NCBI GenBank assembly: GCA_035487355.1
Contig: DATHMF010000022.1
Location: 62,001-126,000 of the forward strand
Origin: Terriglobales bacterium
GTDB taxonomy: Bacteria > Acidobacteriota > Terriglobia > Terriglobales > Acidobacteriaceae
Reading direction: 5' to 3'
Length of the DNA stretch: 64,000 nt
Below, one piece after another: positions 26,071 to 35,277 of the stretch (its first letter is position 1; each line of letters starts with the position of its first letter). The notes under the pieces were generated by a model. That model did no database searches, was not told the origin of the DNA, and saw only the letters and a list, made by a program, of their open reading frames with translations. Position numbers and translations under genes: made by a program.

Positions 26071-26529
26071 ATGTTAAGACTAAAATGCGTGATGATGACG
26101 CTGGCGGCAGGGCTGTCATGTATGTCACCGGCGCAGGAGCAAAAAACTGGAAACGTCTCCCAAAACGTCGTGGAATTAGAGGCGTTAAGCTACCCGGCCA
26201 TAGCCCGCGCCGCCCGTATAAGTGGTCGCGTCGTAGTGCTGGTGAAACTTGATGATACAGGGAAGGTAATATCGGCTAGCGCTATACCGAAGATCGGGCT
26301 GATGAACAATCTCCTGACGGATGACACGCTCTCCAATGCTCGCAAGTGGCGCTTCAGCCCCAACCCACAAAGGGAAGCGCTGATCGTATATGATTTTCGG
26401 ATCAACAAAGATTGTGCGGGGTATGAAATCAAGGGCAGGGTTCCCAGCACGTTTCATTTTCAAGTGCCCAACCTAGCTACGGTCACAGCTTGCCCAATAC
26501 AAATAGACACGTCAACCGCAGCAAAATAA
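26071..26529 (+). CDS. Small secreted TonB C-terminal-domain protein
   Basis: 152 aa with a short signal peptide (MLRLKCVMMTLAAGL). Residues about 35-110 form a TonB-C fold: ALSYPAIARAARISGRVVV, 'VKLDDTGKVISASAI' and the NARKWRFSP segment. The end (FRINKDCAGYEIKGRVPST) is typical of secreted TonB-C proteins. There is no linker or membrane anchor, so it is not a classical energy transducer. It may be a free periplasmic binding module. Confidence 0.8.
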   Translation: MLRLKCVMMTLAAGLSCMSPAQEQKTGNVSQNVVELEALSYPAIARAARISGRVVVLVKLDDTGKVISASAIPKIGLMNNLLTDDTLSNARKWRFSPNPQREALIVYDFRINKDCAGYEIKGRVPSTFHFQVPNLATVTACPIQIDTSTAAK

Positions 26530-26587
26530 CTCTGCAGGGCACGGGATTTTATTATCGGCATTTACATTGAGTTCTTGAGATAAAACT

Positions 26588-27049
26588 ATGAAACACAAAA
26601 TGGTTGCCACTGTGATGGGTGCGGTACTCGCAGTCGTTGTTCCGGCTGCCATGTTAATTCCGTTGAGGACTTATAAAAGTGGCAACTCGGTGGCGCTCGG
26701 CCCGCGAGCAGAGCGGCGGTTGAAAGATCCGCCACCGGGCACGTGTTGCTACTTTCAGCTTCGTGCGAATGAGACAAGAAGCCTTGTCTCGAACATGGCT
26801 CTTGTTCGGCTCGGCGACTCGAAGGAGGATGTGGTTAGGCGGATCGGGAACCCCGACTTTCAAACAAATATTAATTCCCAAGGCCTGTTTGTACTTCGTC
26901 CAAAGGCAGTGCTGTGGGGGTACTGGGTTAAGAGATGGAAAGATGTTCCCAATGACGAATTCGACAGAAGTGTTGTCCTCTTTTTTGACACAAACGACCA
27001 TCTTGTAAGGGTTGATTCCTATTTCGAGCAAGTCAAAGACCTGCCTTGA
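26588..27049 (+). CDS. Membrane-anchored or secreted BamE/SmpA-like protein
   Basis: 153 aa. An N-terminal hydrophobic segment (about 5-25) is an anchor or signal, followed by a polar linker. The domain at about 70-150 (MALVRLGDSKEDVVRRIGNP, then 'VLFFDTNDHLVRVDSYF') has the helix-helix-strand pattern of BamE/SmpA-like envelope proteins ('G.t.e.V...lG.P'). It lies 58 bases after the TonB-C gene, probably in one transcript. It is not a certain family match. Confidence 0.65.
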   Translation: MKHKMVATVMGAVLAVVVPAAMLIPLRTYKSGNSVALGPRAERRLKDPPPGTCCYFQLRANETRSLVSNMALVRLGDSKEDVVRRIGNPDFQTNINSQGLFVLRPKAVLWGYWVKRWKDVPNDEFDRSVVLFFDTNDHLVRVDSYFEQVKDLP

Positions 27050-27169
27050 CGACCCTTGTTTCACCACCGGCCTCTTTGGAGGGGCATGAATCCCCGCAGG
27101 ACTTCAAAGGCACAGAATGCGGGAAAATCAGACCTCAATCCACTACTTTTCACTTCATTTTGTGTTTCA

Positions 27170-29182
27170 ATGAAGCAGGAGATTACTCCCTTGCGTAAAC
27201 CATTCGTTATCCTCCTGATTTTTATAGGCTTAGGGCTTTTGGCTGTGGCAACTTCTGGCCAACAGGCGACCGACAGCAACGCTGCAACTACTTCGTCATC
27301 GTCATCATCCGGATCTTCATCAGAGCAGAAGCAACCCGGCGATCCAAATCAAAAAGACCAAAGTCAAAAGAAGGACGAAAGCACTCCTGCGCCAGCGTCG
27401 CAGCCTACAGCGTCGCAGCCTAGAGAAACGTCCTCACAATCGGCGGCGACTTCCTCCCAAACTCCAGCTACACCCTCGCAAACGCCAGCAGCGAGCCCGA
27501 GTTTGCCCCAAACCTCGGGAAAACAGCCCGGGGTAAAAGCAGTATCGCCAACCACTACGTACGAGTCCGGGACAGTCCTGCAGGTGCACACGCGCCTGGT
27601 GGTGATTGATGTGATCGCGACTGATGACCACGGCCATGCGGTCAGCGACCTGAAGGCCACTGATTTTTCATTGCTCGAAGACGGCAAGCCGCAGAAGGTG
27701 CGGGCTTTTGCATTTGAGCATCCTTTTGCTCCCGATCCCAATGAAAAAATGCCGGTGCTGCCGCCCAATGTGTTTACCAATCTTCCGTTATTTCCTTCGA
27801 GCAGCGCCATGAGCGTGATTGTGATGGATGTACTGAATACCTCACTTACCGATCAGGCGTATGCCCGCCAGAAGTTGTTGCACTACCTGGACAACATGCC
27901 TCCCAATGAACCCACGGCAATCTACATCATGGGAGACAGGCTGAGAATGGTGCATGACTTCAGCACCGATCATGCGGCGCTCAAAGAAGCCGTGGAAAAA
28001 ACAAAGCTGGAGTCTTCTCTGCTGGCGGAATCCCCGCTGCTGGAAACTCCTGGATCGGCAGGAGCGGGCCCAGGTGCGGGAAATGCGCAGCGTGAACTGG
28101 AGCAAACCCGAAGAACAGTCAGGATTGAGTACAGCCTGCAGGCATTGCAGACCATTGCCCATGCGCTGGCTGGTTACGAGGGAAGAAAAAATCTTATCTG
28201 GATTTCGGCGGCCTTTCCACTCTCCATCGATCCCAATATTTCGCTGGAAGAGGATTCCGGGTCGCCTTTTGACGAGATGGAAAATCATGGACAGAAGGTC
28301 GCTAAAACTGCGCAGGTCCTGACCGATTCGCAGGTGGCCATCTATCCGGTTGATCCCCGCGGCCTGGCCACCTTCAGCACTTTCAGCGCCGCTAACGGTG
28401 GCGGCGGCTACAGCCGAAATCCGGCAGCATTCGGAAACGCATTGCAGGGAGAATCGCGCAGGCTTACGGCCGCCCATGACACGATGAATCTGTTGGCTGA
28501 AAATACCGGCGGAAAAGCTTTTTACAACCGTAACGACCTTGATAAAGCGATTTACGATGGCGTGACCGACGGTTCCACGTACTACTTGCTGGGCTACTAT
28601 CCCGAAAACAAAAAATGGGATGGAAAATTCCGCAAGGTGCAGGTCAAGGCAACGCGTGGAGGAGTGAAGCTGCGCTACCGGTTAGGGTATTACGCCGCTG
28701 ATCCGCAGCCGGTTGAGATCAAGCCGAACACCAAGCAACGTGATCGCGATCTGGGCGATGCTTTGCGGCTGGGCGGGCCGACTTTAACCTCTCTATTTTT
28801 CGAGGCAGGCGTGATGCCGCCTACCCCGCAGAGCCAAAACAAGGTCACGGTTAACTATGCCATCTCCCCGCATGCTCTTCGGATACAGCGCGGTGAGGAT
28901 GGGCTGGAGCACGCCGACCTGGAATGCGTGGTGCAAGCCTATAACGAAAAAGGCAAGCCGGTGAACTCGGTACTTTCAAGCGTACAGACGGCGATGAAGC
29001 CGGAAACCTATCAGAAGAGTTTGAAAACCGGTCTCCCCTGCCAGAATCAGCTCGAATTGCAGCCGGGAAGCTACCAACTCCGCTTTGCGGTTCGCGATGC
29101 CCATACCGGTTTGATCGGCACATCGGATGGCAAGGTCAATGTGCCCGTGATTGCGGAAGTTAAGACTCCGGAACCGAAGTGA
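27170..29182 (+). CDS. Secreted VWFA-related acidobacterial domain protein
   Basis: 670 aa from ATG 27170. An in-frame TTG at 27191 has a better AGGAG site nine bases upstream and may be the real start. Signal segment 'PFVILLIFIGLGLLAVATSG' is followed by a Ser/Gln/Pro-rich linker (about 35-135). The domain then has the features of the VWFA-related acidobacterial family: LVVIDVIATDDHGHAVSDL, DFSLLEDGKPQKV, and 'VIVMDVLNTSLTD' in place of a MIDAS DxSxS. It ends with 'TDGSTYYLLGYYPENKKWDG'. These secreted proteins are common and of unknown function in this phylum. The divergent MIDAS suggests no metal-dependent adhesion. Confidence 0.88.
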   Translation: MKQEITPLRKPFVILLIFIGLGLLAVATSGQQATDSNAATTSSSSSSGSSSEQKQPGDPNQKDQSQKKDESTPAPASQPTASQPRETSSQSAATSSQTPATPSQTPAASPSLPQTSGKQPGVKAVSPTTTYESGTVLQVHTRLVVIDVIATDDHGHAVSDLKATDFSLLEDGKPQKVRAFAFEHPFAPDPNEKMPVLPPNVFTNLPLFPSSSAMSVIVMDVLNTSLTDQAYARQKLLHYLDNMPPNEPTAIYIMGDRLRMVHDFSTDHAALKEAVEKTKLESSLLAESPLLETPGSAGAGPGAGNAQRELEQTRRTVRIEYSLQALQTIAHALAGYEGRKNLIWISAAFPLSIDPNISLEEDSGSPFDEMENHGQKVAKTAQVLTDSQVAIYPVDPRGLATFSTFSAANGGGGYSRNPAAFGNALQGESRRLTAAHDTMNLLAENTGGKAFYNRNDLDKAIYDGVTDGSTYYLLGYYPENKKWDGKFRKVQVKATRGGVKLRYRLGYYAADPQPVEIKPNTKQRDRDLGDALRLGGPTLTSLFFEAGVMPPTPQSQNKVTVNYAISPHALRIQRGEDGLEHADLECVVQAYNEKGKPVNSVLSSVQTAMKPETYQKSLKTGLPCQNQLELQPGSYQLRFAVRDAHTGLIGTSDGKVNVPVIAEVKTPEPK

Positions 29183-29196
29183 AGCAAGAGCGAAAG

Positions 29197-29367
29197 TTTC
29201 ACCACAAAGGACACAAAGGAATAGCACAAAGGCACACAGAGAAAAAAGCAAGGAACCTGTCGCGGCTAGAAAATCTAATGAGAAACGCTGGGCACGAATA
29301 ACAATAATTCCACGGTTTCCCTTCGTGTACTTTTTTTTCTTATTCCTTAGTGTCCTTTGTGGTTAAA
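29197..29367. repeat. Inverted repeat between convergent genes
   Basis: Two 27-base arms (29197-29223 and 29341-29367) are inverted copies that match at 25 of 27 positions, with the core ACCACAAAGGACAC. They are 117 bases apart and sit between the stops of two converging genes, so a transcript from either side could form the stem. The core belongs to a family of intergenic repeats seen in this window at about 21890, 34122, 39679 and 45427. Confidence 0.85.
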
Positions 29368-29371
29368 CTTT

Positions 29372-30112
29372 TTACTTCCTGCCGAATACCTGTTTGAGCA
29401 ATGCTGTGGTCTGTGCCGCAGGATCGCGGCGTATCTTTTTTTCCTCTTCTCCCAGCATGTAGAACAGCCCATCCAGGGTCTTACCCACCACGTAGGAATC
29501 CAAATTCAGATTCTGGTTCTTTGAAAGTGAAGCAGCCATAGGATTTTGCATGAGCTGGTCATATTGCCTGATCACGCCTACATTTTCCATGGCATTGTGA
29601 ACAACTGGGGTGAAGGCTGAAGTTAGTTGTTCCGAGCTCTGCTTCTTGAAATAATCCGTGGCGGCGGTATCGCCTCCGGAGAGGATTTGGCGCGCATCAT
29701 CGAAAGTCATTCTGGTCAATGCATTGAGGAAGATTTGCTTGGCCGCAGGAGTGGCCTGCTCGGCGGCACGGTTCATCCCCACCTCGAGTTCATCCACCTG
29801 CGCTCCCATCCCGACCATGCGCAACCCGTTGCCGACGGTCCGCAACTTTTCCGGCAGCAGTATCTTGATCGCGGCATTTTTCAGGAATCCATCGGGCCTT
29901 CCGGTAGCGGCTACCGCTTTGCCTGTGCTTATTTGCAGGGCTTGCTTCAGGCCGGCTGTAATTTTGTCGGTGCTGAGGCCGCGGCCGTTAGCATTTTTGG
30001 ACTGGGTGGCTTGTTGGGCTTTCTTCAAAAGGTCATCCAGCGACGACTGAGCAAGGCAGCAGACAGATATCGCCGCCGTCATCAACGTGATCATCAGAAC
30101 CCACTTTTTCAT
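29372..30112 (-). CDS. Secreted DUF4197 protein
   Basis: 246 aa. Signal peptide about 1-22 (MKKWVLMITLMTAAISVCCL), then a mainly helical domain that matches DUF4197 in memory: DKITAGLKQALQISTGKAV near the start, 'IKILLPEKLR', and the C-terminal 'LDGLFYMLGEEEKKIRRDP' segment. AAGGAG lies six bases before the ATG. It is the third gene of a minus-strand unit after the STAS and receiver-HATPase genes (21-base gap). Biochemical role unknown. Confidence 0.88.
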   Translation of the reverse strand: MKKWVLMITLMTAAISVCCLAQSSLDDLLKKAQQATQSKNANGRGLSTDKITAGLKQALQISTGKAVAATGRPDGFLKNAAIKILLPEKLRTVGNGLRMVGMGAQVDELEVGMNRAAEQATPAAKQIFLNALTRMTFDDARQILSGGDTAATDYFKKQSSEQLTSAFTPVVHNAMENVGVIRQYDQLMQNPMAASLSKNQNLNLDSYVVGKTLDGLFYMLGEEEKKIRRDPAAQTTALLKQVFGRK

Positions 30113-30133
30113 TGGCTACTCCTTCGCGGAACG

Positions 30134-30991
30134 CTAGTCGAGATACTTGATAAAGATCACTTCGTTTTGTTTCTCGTTATAGAGCAACTCATCCACCAGG
30201 AAGCGGGTCATGAGGATGCCGAATCCTCCCGGGCGCATGCCCTTTTCCTCGCGTATCTTGATGTGCTCAATGGAATCCTCTTCTGGATTGCTGACGGCAG
30301 CATGCTTGAGCGAGTCAAAGCGAAAGCCGGCGCCGGGATCAGCAATGCGATAAAGGACCATCCTTCGAGTCCGCAGGCAGGCAACTTGTACTTTAACGTT
30401 GGGATCGAATTTACCTCCCCACTCGATGGCATTCAGCAAAAGCTCATGGAAGGCCTGGCCGAGGGATTCACGAACCTGGTGGGGAAGGTCAGAATCCAGC
30501 CCCATAAGAAACGACTGAATGCGGTCCACAACTTCGCGCTGGCAGGGGACCAAAAGCTGGACCCAATCTGGCTTGGCGGAGAGCACCTCAATCGCCGGCT
30601 GCGCTGGACACGCCAGAACTCTTTGGACTGTTGCCAGCAGCTCCTCTGATGAAAACGGTTTGCTGATGTACTGGCTGGCTTGTTCGCGCACGGCATGCAG
30701 CAGCGTTTCGGGCGCATGATCGGCGGTCATGAGGATGACCCGTTGCGTAGAGCCGCGCCGATGCAATTCAGTCAGCACATCCAAGCCGTTCATATGCGGC
30801 ATCCAGACGTCAAGCAGCACTACGTCGAACTCGTGACGGGAAAGCCGCTCCAGACCTTCGAGTCCGTCGCTGGCCTCTTCTACCGCAAAGCCTGCTCCAG
30901 AGAGAACTCTATTCAGAAGCACGCGTATCGAGGGCTCGTCTTCGATGACCAGCACACGGCTTGGCGATTGGGAAGCAGGAGCGTCATTCAT
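30134..30991 (-). CDS. Receiver fused to an RsbW-like ATPase domain
   Basis: 285 aa. Residues 1-130 form a receiver (D-E-D cluster in VLVIEDEPS, phosphoacceptor in VVLLDVWMP, Lys in YISKPFS). Residues about 150-280 form a GHKL ATPase of the anti-sigma-kinase type: N box 'FHELLLNAIEWGG', G1 'DPGAGF', G2 'RPGGFGI'. Anti-sigma kinases phosphorylate STAS antagonists. The gene lies 45 bases after the STAS gene on the same strand, so the pair is a partner-switching module with input by phosphorylation of the receiver. No cognate sigma factor is adjacent. Confidence 0.9.
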   Translation of the reverse strand: MNDAPASQSPSRVLVIEDEPSIRVLLNRVLSGAGFAVEEASDGLEGLERLSRHEFDVVLLDVWMPHMNGLDVLTELHRRGSTQRVILMTADHAPETLLHAVREQASQYISKPFSSEELLATVQRVLACPAQPAIEVLSAKPDWVQLLVPCQREVVDRIQSFLMGLDSDLPHQVRESLGQAFHELLLNAIEWGGKFDPNVKVQVACLRTRRMVLYRIADPGAGFRFDSLKHAAVSNPEEDSIEHIKIREEKGMRPGGFGILMTRFLVDELLYNEKQNEVIFIKYLD

Positions 30992-31036
30992 TTTTGAACC
31001 ATCATCTTTAAAATTTAAGCTGTCATAAAAAAACCG

Positions 31037-31435
31037 TTACTTTTGAACCGCAGCACCGGCGTGGAAAGCGTTCACCGCCTCTTCAACGCTGGCGTAAATT
31101 TGAAAAACTTGATTCAGATGTGTGGTTTTCAAGACGCGCTCAATGCGCTCATTCAGACCAGCCAGCTTTAAGTCTCCGCCTGCGGCTCGTATCGAGGTCA
31201 GCAGGCCGACGAGCGCGCCCAAACCACCACTATCCATATACAGAACAAGGGACAGGTCCAGAACAAGGGACAGGCCCGGAACAACGGATGGGCCCGGGAG
31301 TGAGGGCTCGTTTTGACGGAGCAGTTCCTTTACCTGGGCACGCAACGAATCGGCCTCTTCACCAAAGACAATAATTCCTTGACAAACCAGCACGGTAACC
31401 TGCCGCAGGGAGCTTATTTGCAAGGTAAGGGCCAT
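31037..31435 (-). CDS. STAS-domain anti-sigma factor antagonist
   Basis: 132 aa. SpoIIAA/RsbV fold with the phosphorylatable Ser in 'LYMDSGGLGALVGLL' (the usual DSSGL or DSAGL site). AAGGA lies ten bases before the ATG. The segment before the site is expanded by three in-frame copies of an 18-base unit at 31241-31294 (residues about 48-65: VPGLSL, VLDLSL, VLYMDS). This is unusual for a core strand of this fold. The downstream receiver-HATPase is its probable kinase. Confidence 0.88.
   Translation of the reverse strand: MALTLQISSLRQVTVLVCQGIIVFGEEADSLRAQVKELLRQNEPSLPGPSVVPGLSLVLDLSLVLYMDSGGLGALVGLLTSIRAAGGDLKLAGLNERIERVLKTTHLNQVFQIYASVEEAVNAFHAGAAVQK
31241..31294. repeat. Three 18-base tandem repeats inside the STAS gene
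   Basis: Units at 31241-31258, 31259-31276 and 31277-31294. The first two differ by a single base and the third by a few more (CAGAACAAGGGACAGGTC, CAGAACAAGGGACAGGCC, CGGAACAACGGATGGGCC). The length is a multiple of three, so the frame is kept. They encode the VPGLSL-VLDLSL-VLYMDS stretch leading into the phosphorylation site. Confidence 0.95.
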
Positions 31436-31615
31436 GAAGCTTCATTCCTTAGGGTAGAATTGAATTTTACCACCCAGTTTCATGTCATTCAGCCAGCGGT
31501 TGAGACTTGGCTTACAGCGGATTCAGGGATATCATTATAGGAGTATTCTCCCCGGGTCCATATTGGCTCCAATCGCGATGGACTTTGTACCCATTGCACG
31601 TGAGACCACAGACCG

Positions 31616-33457
31616 ATGAAGTATTGCGAAACCTGTCATAGCATTTATCCCAACGAATTAGACTCCTGCCCTAAGGACCGAGAATCTCTACGGCAAGTTT
31701 CTGATCTCATGCCGGGCATGATTATCCGCGATAAATATGAGGTCATGGAAAAAGTGGGCATCGGGGGGATGGCTGCGGTATACAAGGCGCGGCACCTGAC
31801 CTTCAACGAAATCCGCGCGCTCAAGGTGGTCAACAACAAGTTATTAAGCGACCCCGATTTTCTCAAGCGCTTCAAAAATGAAGCGATCATCACGCGTAAA
31901 CTGCGCCATCCCAATGCCGTGCAACTCGACGACTTCGATACGACGGAAGATGGGCGACCGTTCATTGTCATGGAGTACGTGCAGGGCAAGAACTTGCGCT
32001 CCTGGATCTACGGGAGCAATCCCATCCCGATTCCCCGAGCCCTGAACATCTGCAAACAAATAGCGGCCGCGCTGGGAGCAGCCCACAAGCTGGGGATCGT
32101 TCACCGCGACATCAAGCCCGATAACATTCTGCTTGTGCCCCAACCGGGCCAGGTGGAGAGCACGCAAGACCTGGTCAAAGTACTGGACTTCGGCATCGCC
32201 AAGATGCAGGCAGACGGCCACTTTGACGGAGGCCGCAATGCCACCCAAACCGGCATGGTGGTAGGAACGCCACAATATGTTTCGCCCGAGCAGGCTTCGG
32301 GCAAAATTGGCGACCAGATTGACGGGCGCTCTGACCTGTATTCCCTGGGTATTTTGCTTCACGAGATGATCACGGGAAAACTGCCCTTCAATTCCGATAC
32401 ACCTATTGGCTACTTGATCCATCATTTGCAAACGCCGCCCACGCCGCCGGCCGGAGTCTCCCAATCCGTTTCTGCCTTCATCATGAAGGCATTGGAAAAA
32501 GACCGCACTAGACGGTTCCAATCGGCGGAGGAGATGACGAACGCGATCAACCGTTTGCTCAACGCCCCAATTCCTCCCGTGGTAAGACCGGAAACGGGAA
32601 CATCCATTCTTACTCCACCAGGCGGCAGGCCAGCCCCTATTTCCCAGCGTACGCAGCCGTTCGCCACAGCCCCAGCGGTTCCCGTGCCCTCACCACGCAG
32701 CATAGCCGTACTGACGCCTTCGCACACAACCGGTACTTACGTGCCTTCAGCGGGAGGGACGGTTTTCGACGAGACCAAACTACGGCGCGGCAGGCCAGCA
32801 GCGCCAGGGTCTTTCGATTGGAAAAAACTAGCGGTGGTGGGTAGCATCGTTGTAGGCCTGCTGCTCGTAGTTGGAGCAGTCAGGCATTTTTTGGCAATCA
32901 GAAATAACCAGTCCATACAGACTGCACAGGACGACGCGCGAATCCTGCAGGATGTGAATGAGGCGCTCACTCATTCCGAACCACTGCAAAAGGCATCCGT
33001 TCATGCCGCCGTGCAAAACGGCGTAGTCACACTCACCGGCACGGTGAGCAAGCCTTATGATTCGGAAATTGCAGTGAACCTGGTGCGGGATGTCCTGGGA
33101 GTGCGCGACGTATTGAATGAGATTCAAGTGGTGGCGCCCCATGAACAACAGGAACCGGTATGGCGTTCGGAGCAAAACAAAAAACCGAACACGACCAATC
33201 CGGAGCCGAACAACAGCCACCCGGCGCCGACCCCCGGTCCGGCCAGCAACAATACTTCATCGTCGGGCAACGCGTCTTCTTCGGGTCGCGGGAACCAGGC
33301 AGCGGTTGAACAATACCTGCACGACGGCTACGGGCAGATTTCGAGGCAAGATTACCAGGGAGCGGCACAATCCTTTCAACATGCCCTGCAACTTGATCCC
33401 GGCAACCAGGCCGCTAAGGCGGGACTGCAAAAAGCGCGAGCGGCGAAAAATAAATAG
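31616..33457 (+). CDS. Ser/Thr protein kinase with zinc ribbon, BON and TPR regions
   Basis: 613 aa. The N-terminus has a zinc-ribbon-like CxxC...C (C4, C7, C18). The kinase domain (about 35-300) has the glycine loop 'VGIGGMAAVYKA', catalytic 'HRDIKPDN' (about 162-169), 'DFG' and 'SPEQ' in the activation segment. A Pro-rich linker leads to a membrane segment (about 405-420), then an extracytoplasmic BON domain (about 440-505, QNGVVTLTGTVSKPYDSEIA) and a C-terminal TPR-like region (about 560-610, 'DYQGAAQSFQHALQLDPGN'). It resembles acidobacterial PknB-type sensors that watch the envelope. No substrate gene is evident nearby. Confidence 0.93.
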   Translation: MKYCETCHSIYPNELDSCPKDRESLRQVSDLMPGMIIRDKYEVMEKVGIGGMAAVYKARHLTFNEIRALKVVNNKLLSDPDFLKRFKNEAIITRKLRHPNAVQLDDFDTTEDGRPFIVMEYVQGKNLRSWIYGSNPIPIPRALNICKQIAAALGAAHKLGIVHRDIKPDNILLVPQPGQVESTQDLVKVLDFGIAKMQADGHFDGGRNATQTGMVVGTPQYVSPEQASGKIGDQIDGRSDLYSLGILLHEMITGKLPFNSDTPIGYLIHHLQTPPTPPAGVSQSVSAFIMKALEKDRTRRFQSAEEMTNAINRLLNAPIPPVVRPETGTSILTPPGGRPAPISQRTQPFATAPAVPVPSPRSIAVLTPSHTTGTYVPSAGGTVFDETKLRRGRPAAPGSFDWKKLAVVGSIVVGLLLVVGAVRHFLAIRNNQSIQTAQDDARILQDVNEALTHSEPLQKASVHAAVQNGVVTLTGTVSKPYDSEIAVNLVRDVLGVRDVLNEIQVVAPHEQQEPVWRSEQNKKPNTTNPEPNNSHPAPTPGPASNNTSSSGNASSSGRGNQAAVEQYLHDGYGQISRQDYQGAAQSFQHALQLDPGNQAAKAGLQKARAAKNK

Positions 33458-33614
33458 CACTCAGCATTCAGCAAATTTAACCGCAGAGGACGCGGAGAAA
33501 CGCAGAGGCAAACTTTTCTCCGTCAACACTCGGTCATGATTGCTGTACTCTGATTTTGTGAGCAGGCTCCAATCGCAATTTCTGAGATCCAAGATGTTCG
33601 GTAGGAGCCTTCAA

Positions 33615-34121
33615 ATGAAACTAGCCAAAAACCTGCAGGTTGTACTGCTGCTGTGCGCCGGTTCTGCACTCTACGCACAATCTTCTGCAAAGAGTTCCCA
33701 GGCTAGAATGTGTCCGACGGCAGATTTGGCGGCGATCAAACAGCAATGGTCGGAGTGGACGGCAGCGTATGCATCGCACAACCTCGCCAAAACCATGGAA
33801 ATCTTCGATCCAGAAGTAATTTTCAGCTTCCAGGGATCTCCTGACCAGAATTTTGCCGATCTCGAACGCGGATATAAAGATGAATTCACCAAGCCAGACA
33901 ACAAACTCGAATGGGTGCCACAGTTCGAAGAGTTTGAATGCTCGGGAGATCTTGGCTTTGTGCGCTCGACCTGGGTACTGCGGCAAACTGATGCCTCAGG
34001 CAAGGTGACAGAGCTGGAGAAGAACCGGGGTGTTGACCTATTTAGGCGACAGCATCGTGGCGGCAAATGGAAGATTTTTCGGTCGCTTAACTATCCGTTC
34101 CAGCCACCTAAAAAAGATTAA
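33615..34121 (+). CDS. Secreted NTF2-like protein
   Basis: 168 aa from ATG 33615, which has AGGAG eight bases upstream; starts further upstream are unsupported. Signal peptide 'AKNLQVVLLLCAGSALYAQ' (about 4-22), then a domain with 'LAAIKQQWSEWTAAYASHNL', 'FDPEVIFSFQGSPD' and 'KWKIFRSLNYPF'. This is the layout of SnoaL/DUF4440-type proteins, which form a cone-like pocket for small ligands or enzymes. Function unknown. The gene ends just before a 'cacgaaggacacaaag' repeat. Confidence 0.75.
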   Translation: MKLAKNLQVVLLLCAGSALYAQSSAKSSQARMCPTADLAAIKQQWSEWTAAYASHNLAKTMEIFDPEVIFSFQGSPDQNFADLERGYKDEFTKPDNKLEWVPQFEEFECSGDLGFVRSTWVLRQTDASGKVTELEKNRGVDLFRRQHRGGKWKIFRSLNYPFQPPKKD

Positions 34122-34242
34122 CCACGAAGGACACAAAGGGTAATTTTTCGCCGCGGATGAGCGCGGATCAACGCTGATTGAAGAATCGTCAAAAACCCAA
34201 GGCCCTTCGATCTCCGCGCGCATCTCTTAACCGTTCCCTAAA

Positions 34243-35277
34243 CTAGCTGTTCCCCAGAACGGAATTACCTTCCGACTTGAACTTTTCGGTCTGTTCAGCT
34301 CCGTGTTGCGAGTACCAATTGCGCCAGGCTACGGGATCGTTAGGCAGGTTGACATCGGTAATCTCGCGAAGCGCCTGATAGACCCAATTGCGGGTAACCG
34401 CATTCAAGTCGGCGTCATCGCTAAGCTCAATTAGTCCGGGGACAGCCTTCATGCGCTGCTCGCGGGTCAGCATGCCGCTTTTGGCGAGGCTGCATCCGGC
34501 GCGCTCGCGTACGTCCATGGAAGGGTCATTGCGCAGGACGTCGAGGAAATCCTTAATAGTGTCGTCGGTGCCAATATGGGCAAGGCCTTCGACGGACCAG
34601 AAGCGTGTCTGCTGGTCGGGATCATGGGACCAGCTCTGAAGCCACTCGTGGATGAGTTCAGGTTCCACGCCGCGATTGGCGAGCATACCCAACTCCCAGG
34701 CGCTAAAGGGGCGTGATTTAGGGTTATCTTCGCCTGCACGCCATAAGGTCATGGCGGTGTCGCGCGATTTGTCTACCTGATTGACGGCGAGCTCAATTTC
34801 AATGGCAGCGGCGCGCACACGCAGATCGTTGGAGTAGAGCGCGGTGTCGCTCAGGGTCTGCCATTGTTGGCTGCGCTTCAGATGTCCGTGCCAGCCTGCT
34901 ACCTTCTCTTCAATCATTTCGGTGGCGCCCACGTCGTGATTGACAGCGGCGGCAAGCAGGCGTTCCATCTGCTCCTGGGGCTCGCGGCTGTTGATGTATT
35001 CCACCTCGTGCTCGGAAAGCTTGGAATGCGTAGCCGCAACCGGCGGCCCAGCAACTGGAATCTGATGCCCGGTCAGGATGTCTATGATGGCTTGCATGGC
35101 GCCGGAGCGGACCGCAAAAATCGAAATCAGGAAAAGAGTCGAACCCATGACCGCAACCAGGGCCGCGACCCGGCGCAGGTTGATGCGCGGGCGAGGCCGG
35201 CGCTCGATGCCCATATCGGGAGAGATTGTTCTTGCTTCGGGATTTTCAGGTCCATCGGGTGAGCGAGGAATATCCAT
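34243..35277 (-). CDS. Membrane-anchored HEAT-like repeat protein
   Basis: 344 aa from ATG 35277. Upstream in-frame codons exist but are unsupported, and the ribosome binding site is weak, so the start is uncertain. A membrane segment (about 41-61, VAALVAVMGSTLFLISIFAV) is followed by a helical periplasmic region with HEAT-type repeats, for example 'DPDQQTRFWSVEGLAHIGTDDTIKDFL', 'DPSMDVRERAGCSLAKSG' and 'ADLNAVTRNWVYQALREI'. HEAT repeats are protein-interaction scaffolds. No enzymatic motif is seen. Confidence 0.75.
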   Translation of the reverse strand: MDIPRSPDGPENPEARTISPDMGIERRPRPRINLRRVAALVAVMGSTLFLISIFAVRSGAMQAIIDILTGHQIPVAGPPVAATHSKLSEHEVEYINSREPQEQMERLLAAAVNHDVGATEMIEEKVAGWHGHLKRSQQWQTLSDTALYSNDLRVRAAAIEIELAVNQVDKSRDTAMTLWRAGEDNPKSRPFSAWELGMLANRGVEPELIHEWLQSWSHDPDQQTRFWSVEGLAHIGTDDTIKDFLDVLRNDPSMDVRERAGCSLAKSGMLTREQRMKAVPGLIELSDDADLNAVTRNWVYQALREITDVNLPNDPVAWRNWYSQHGAEQTEKFKSEGNSVLGNS

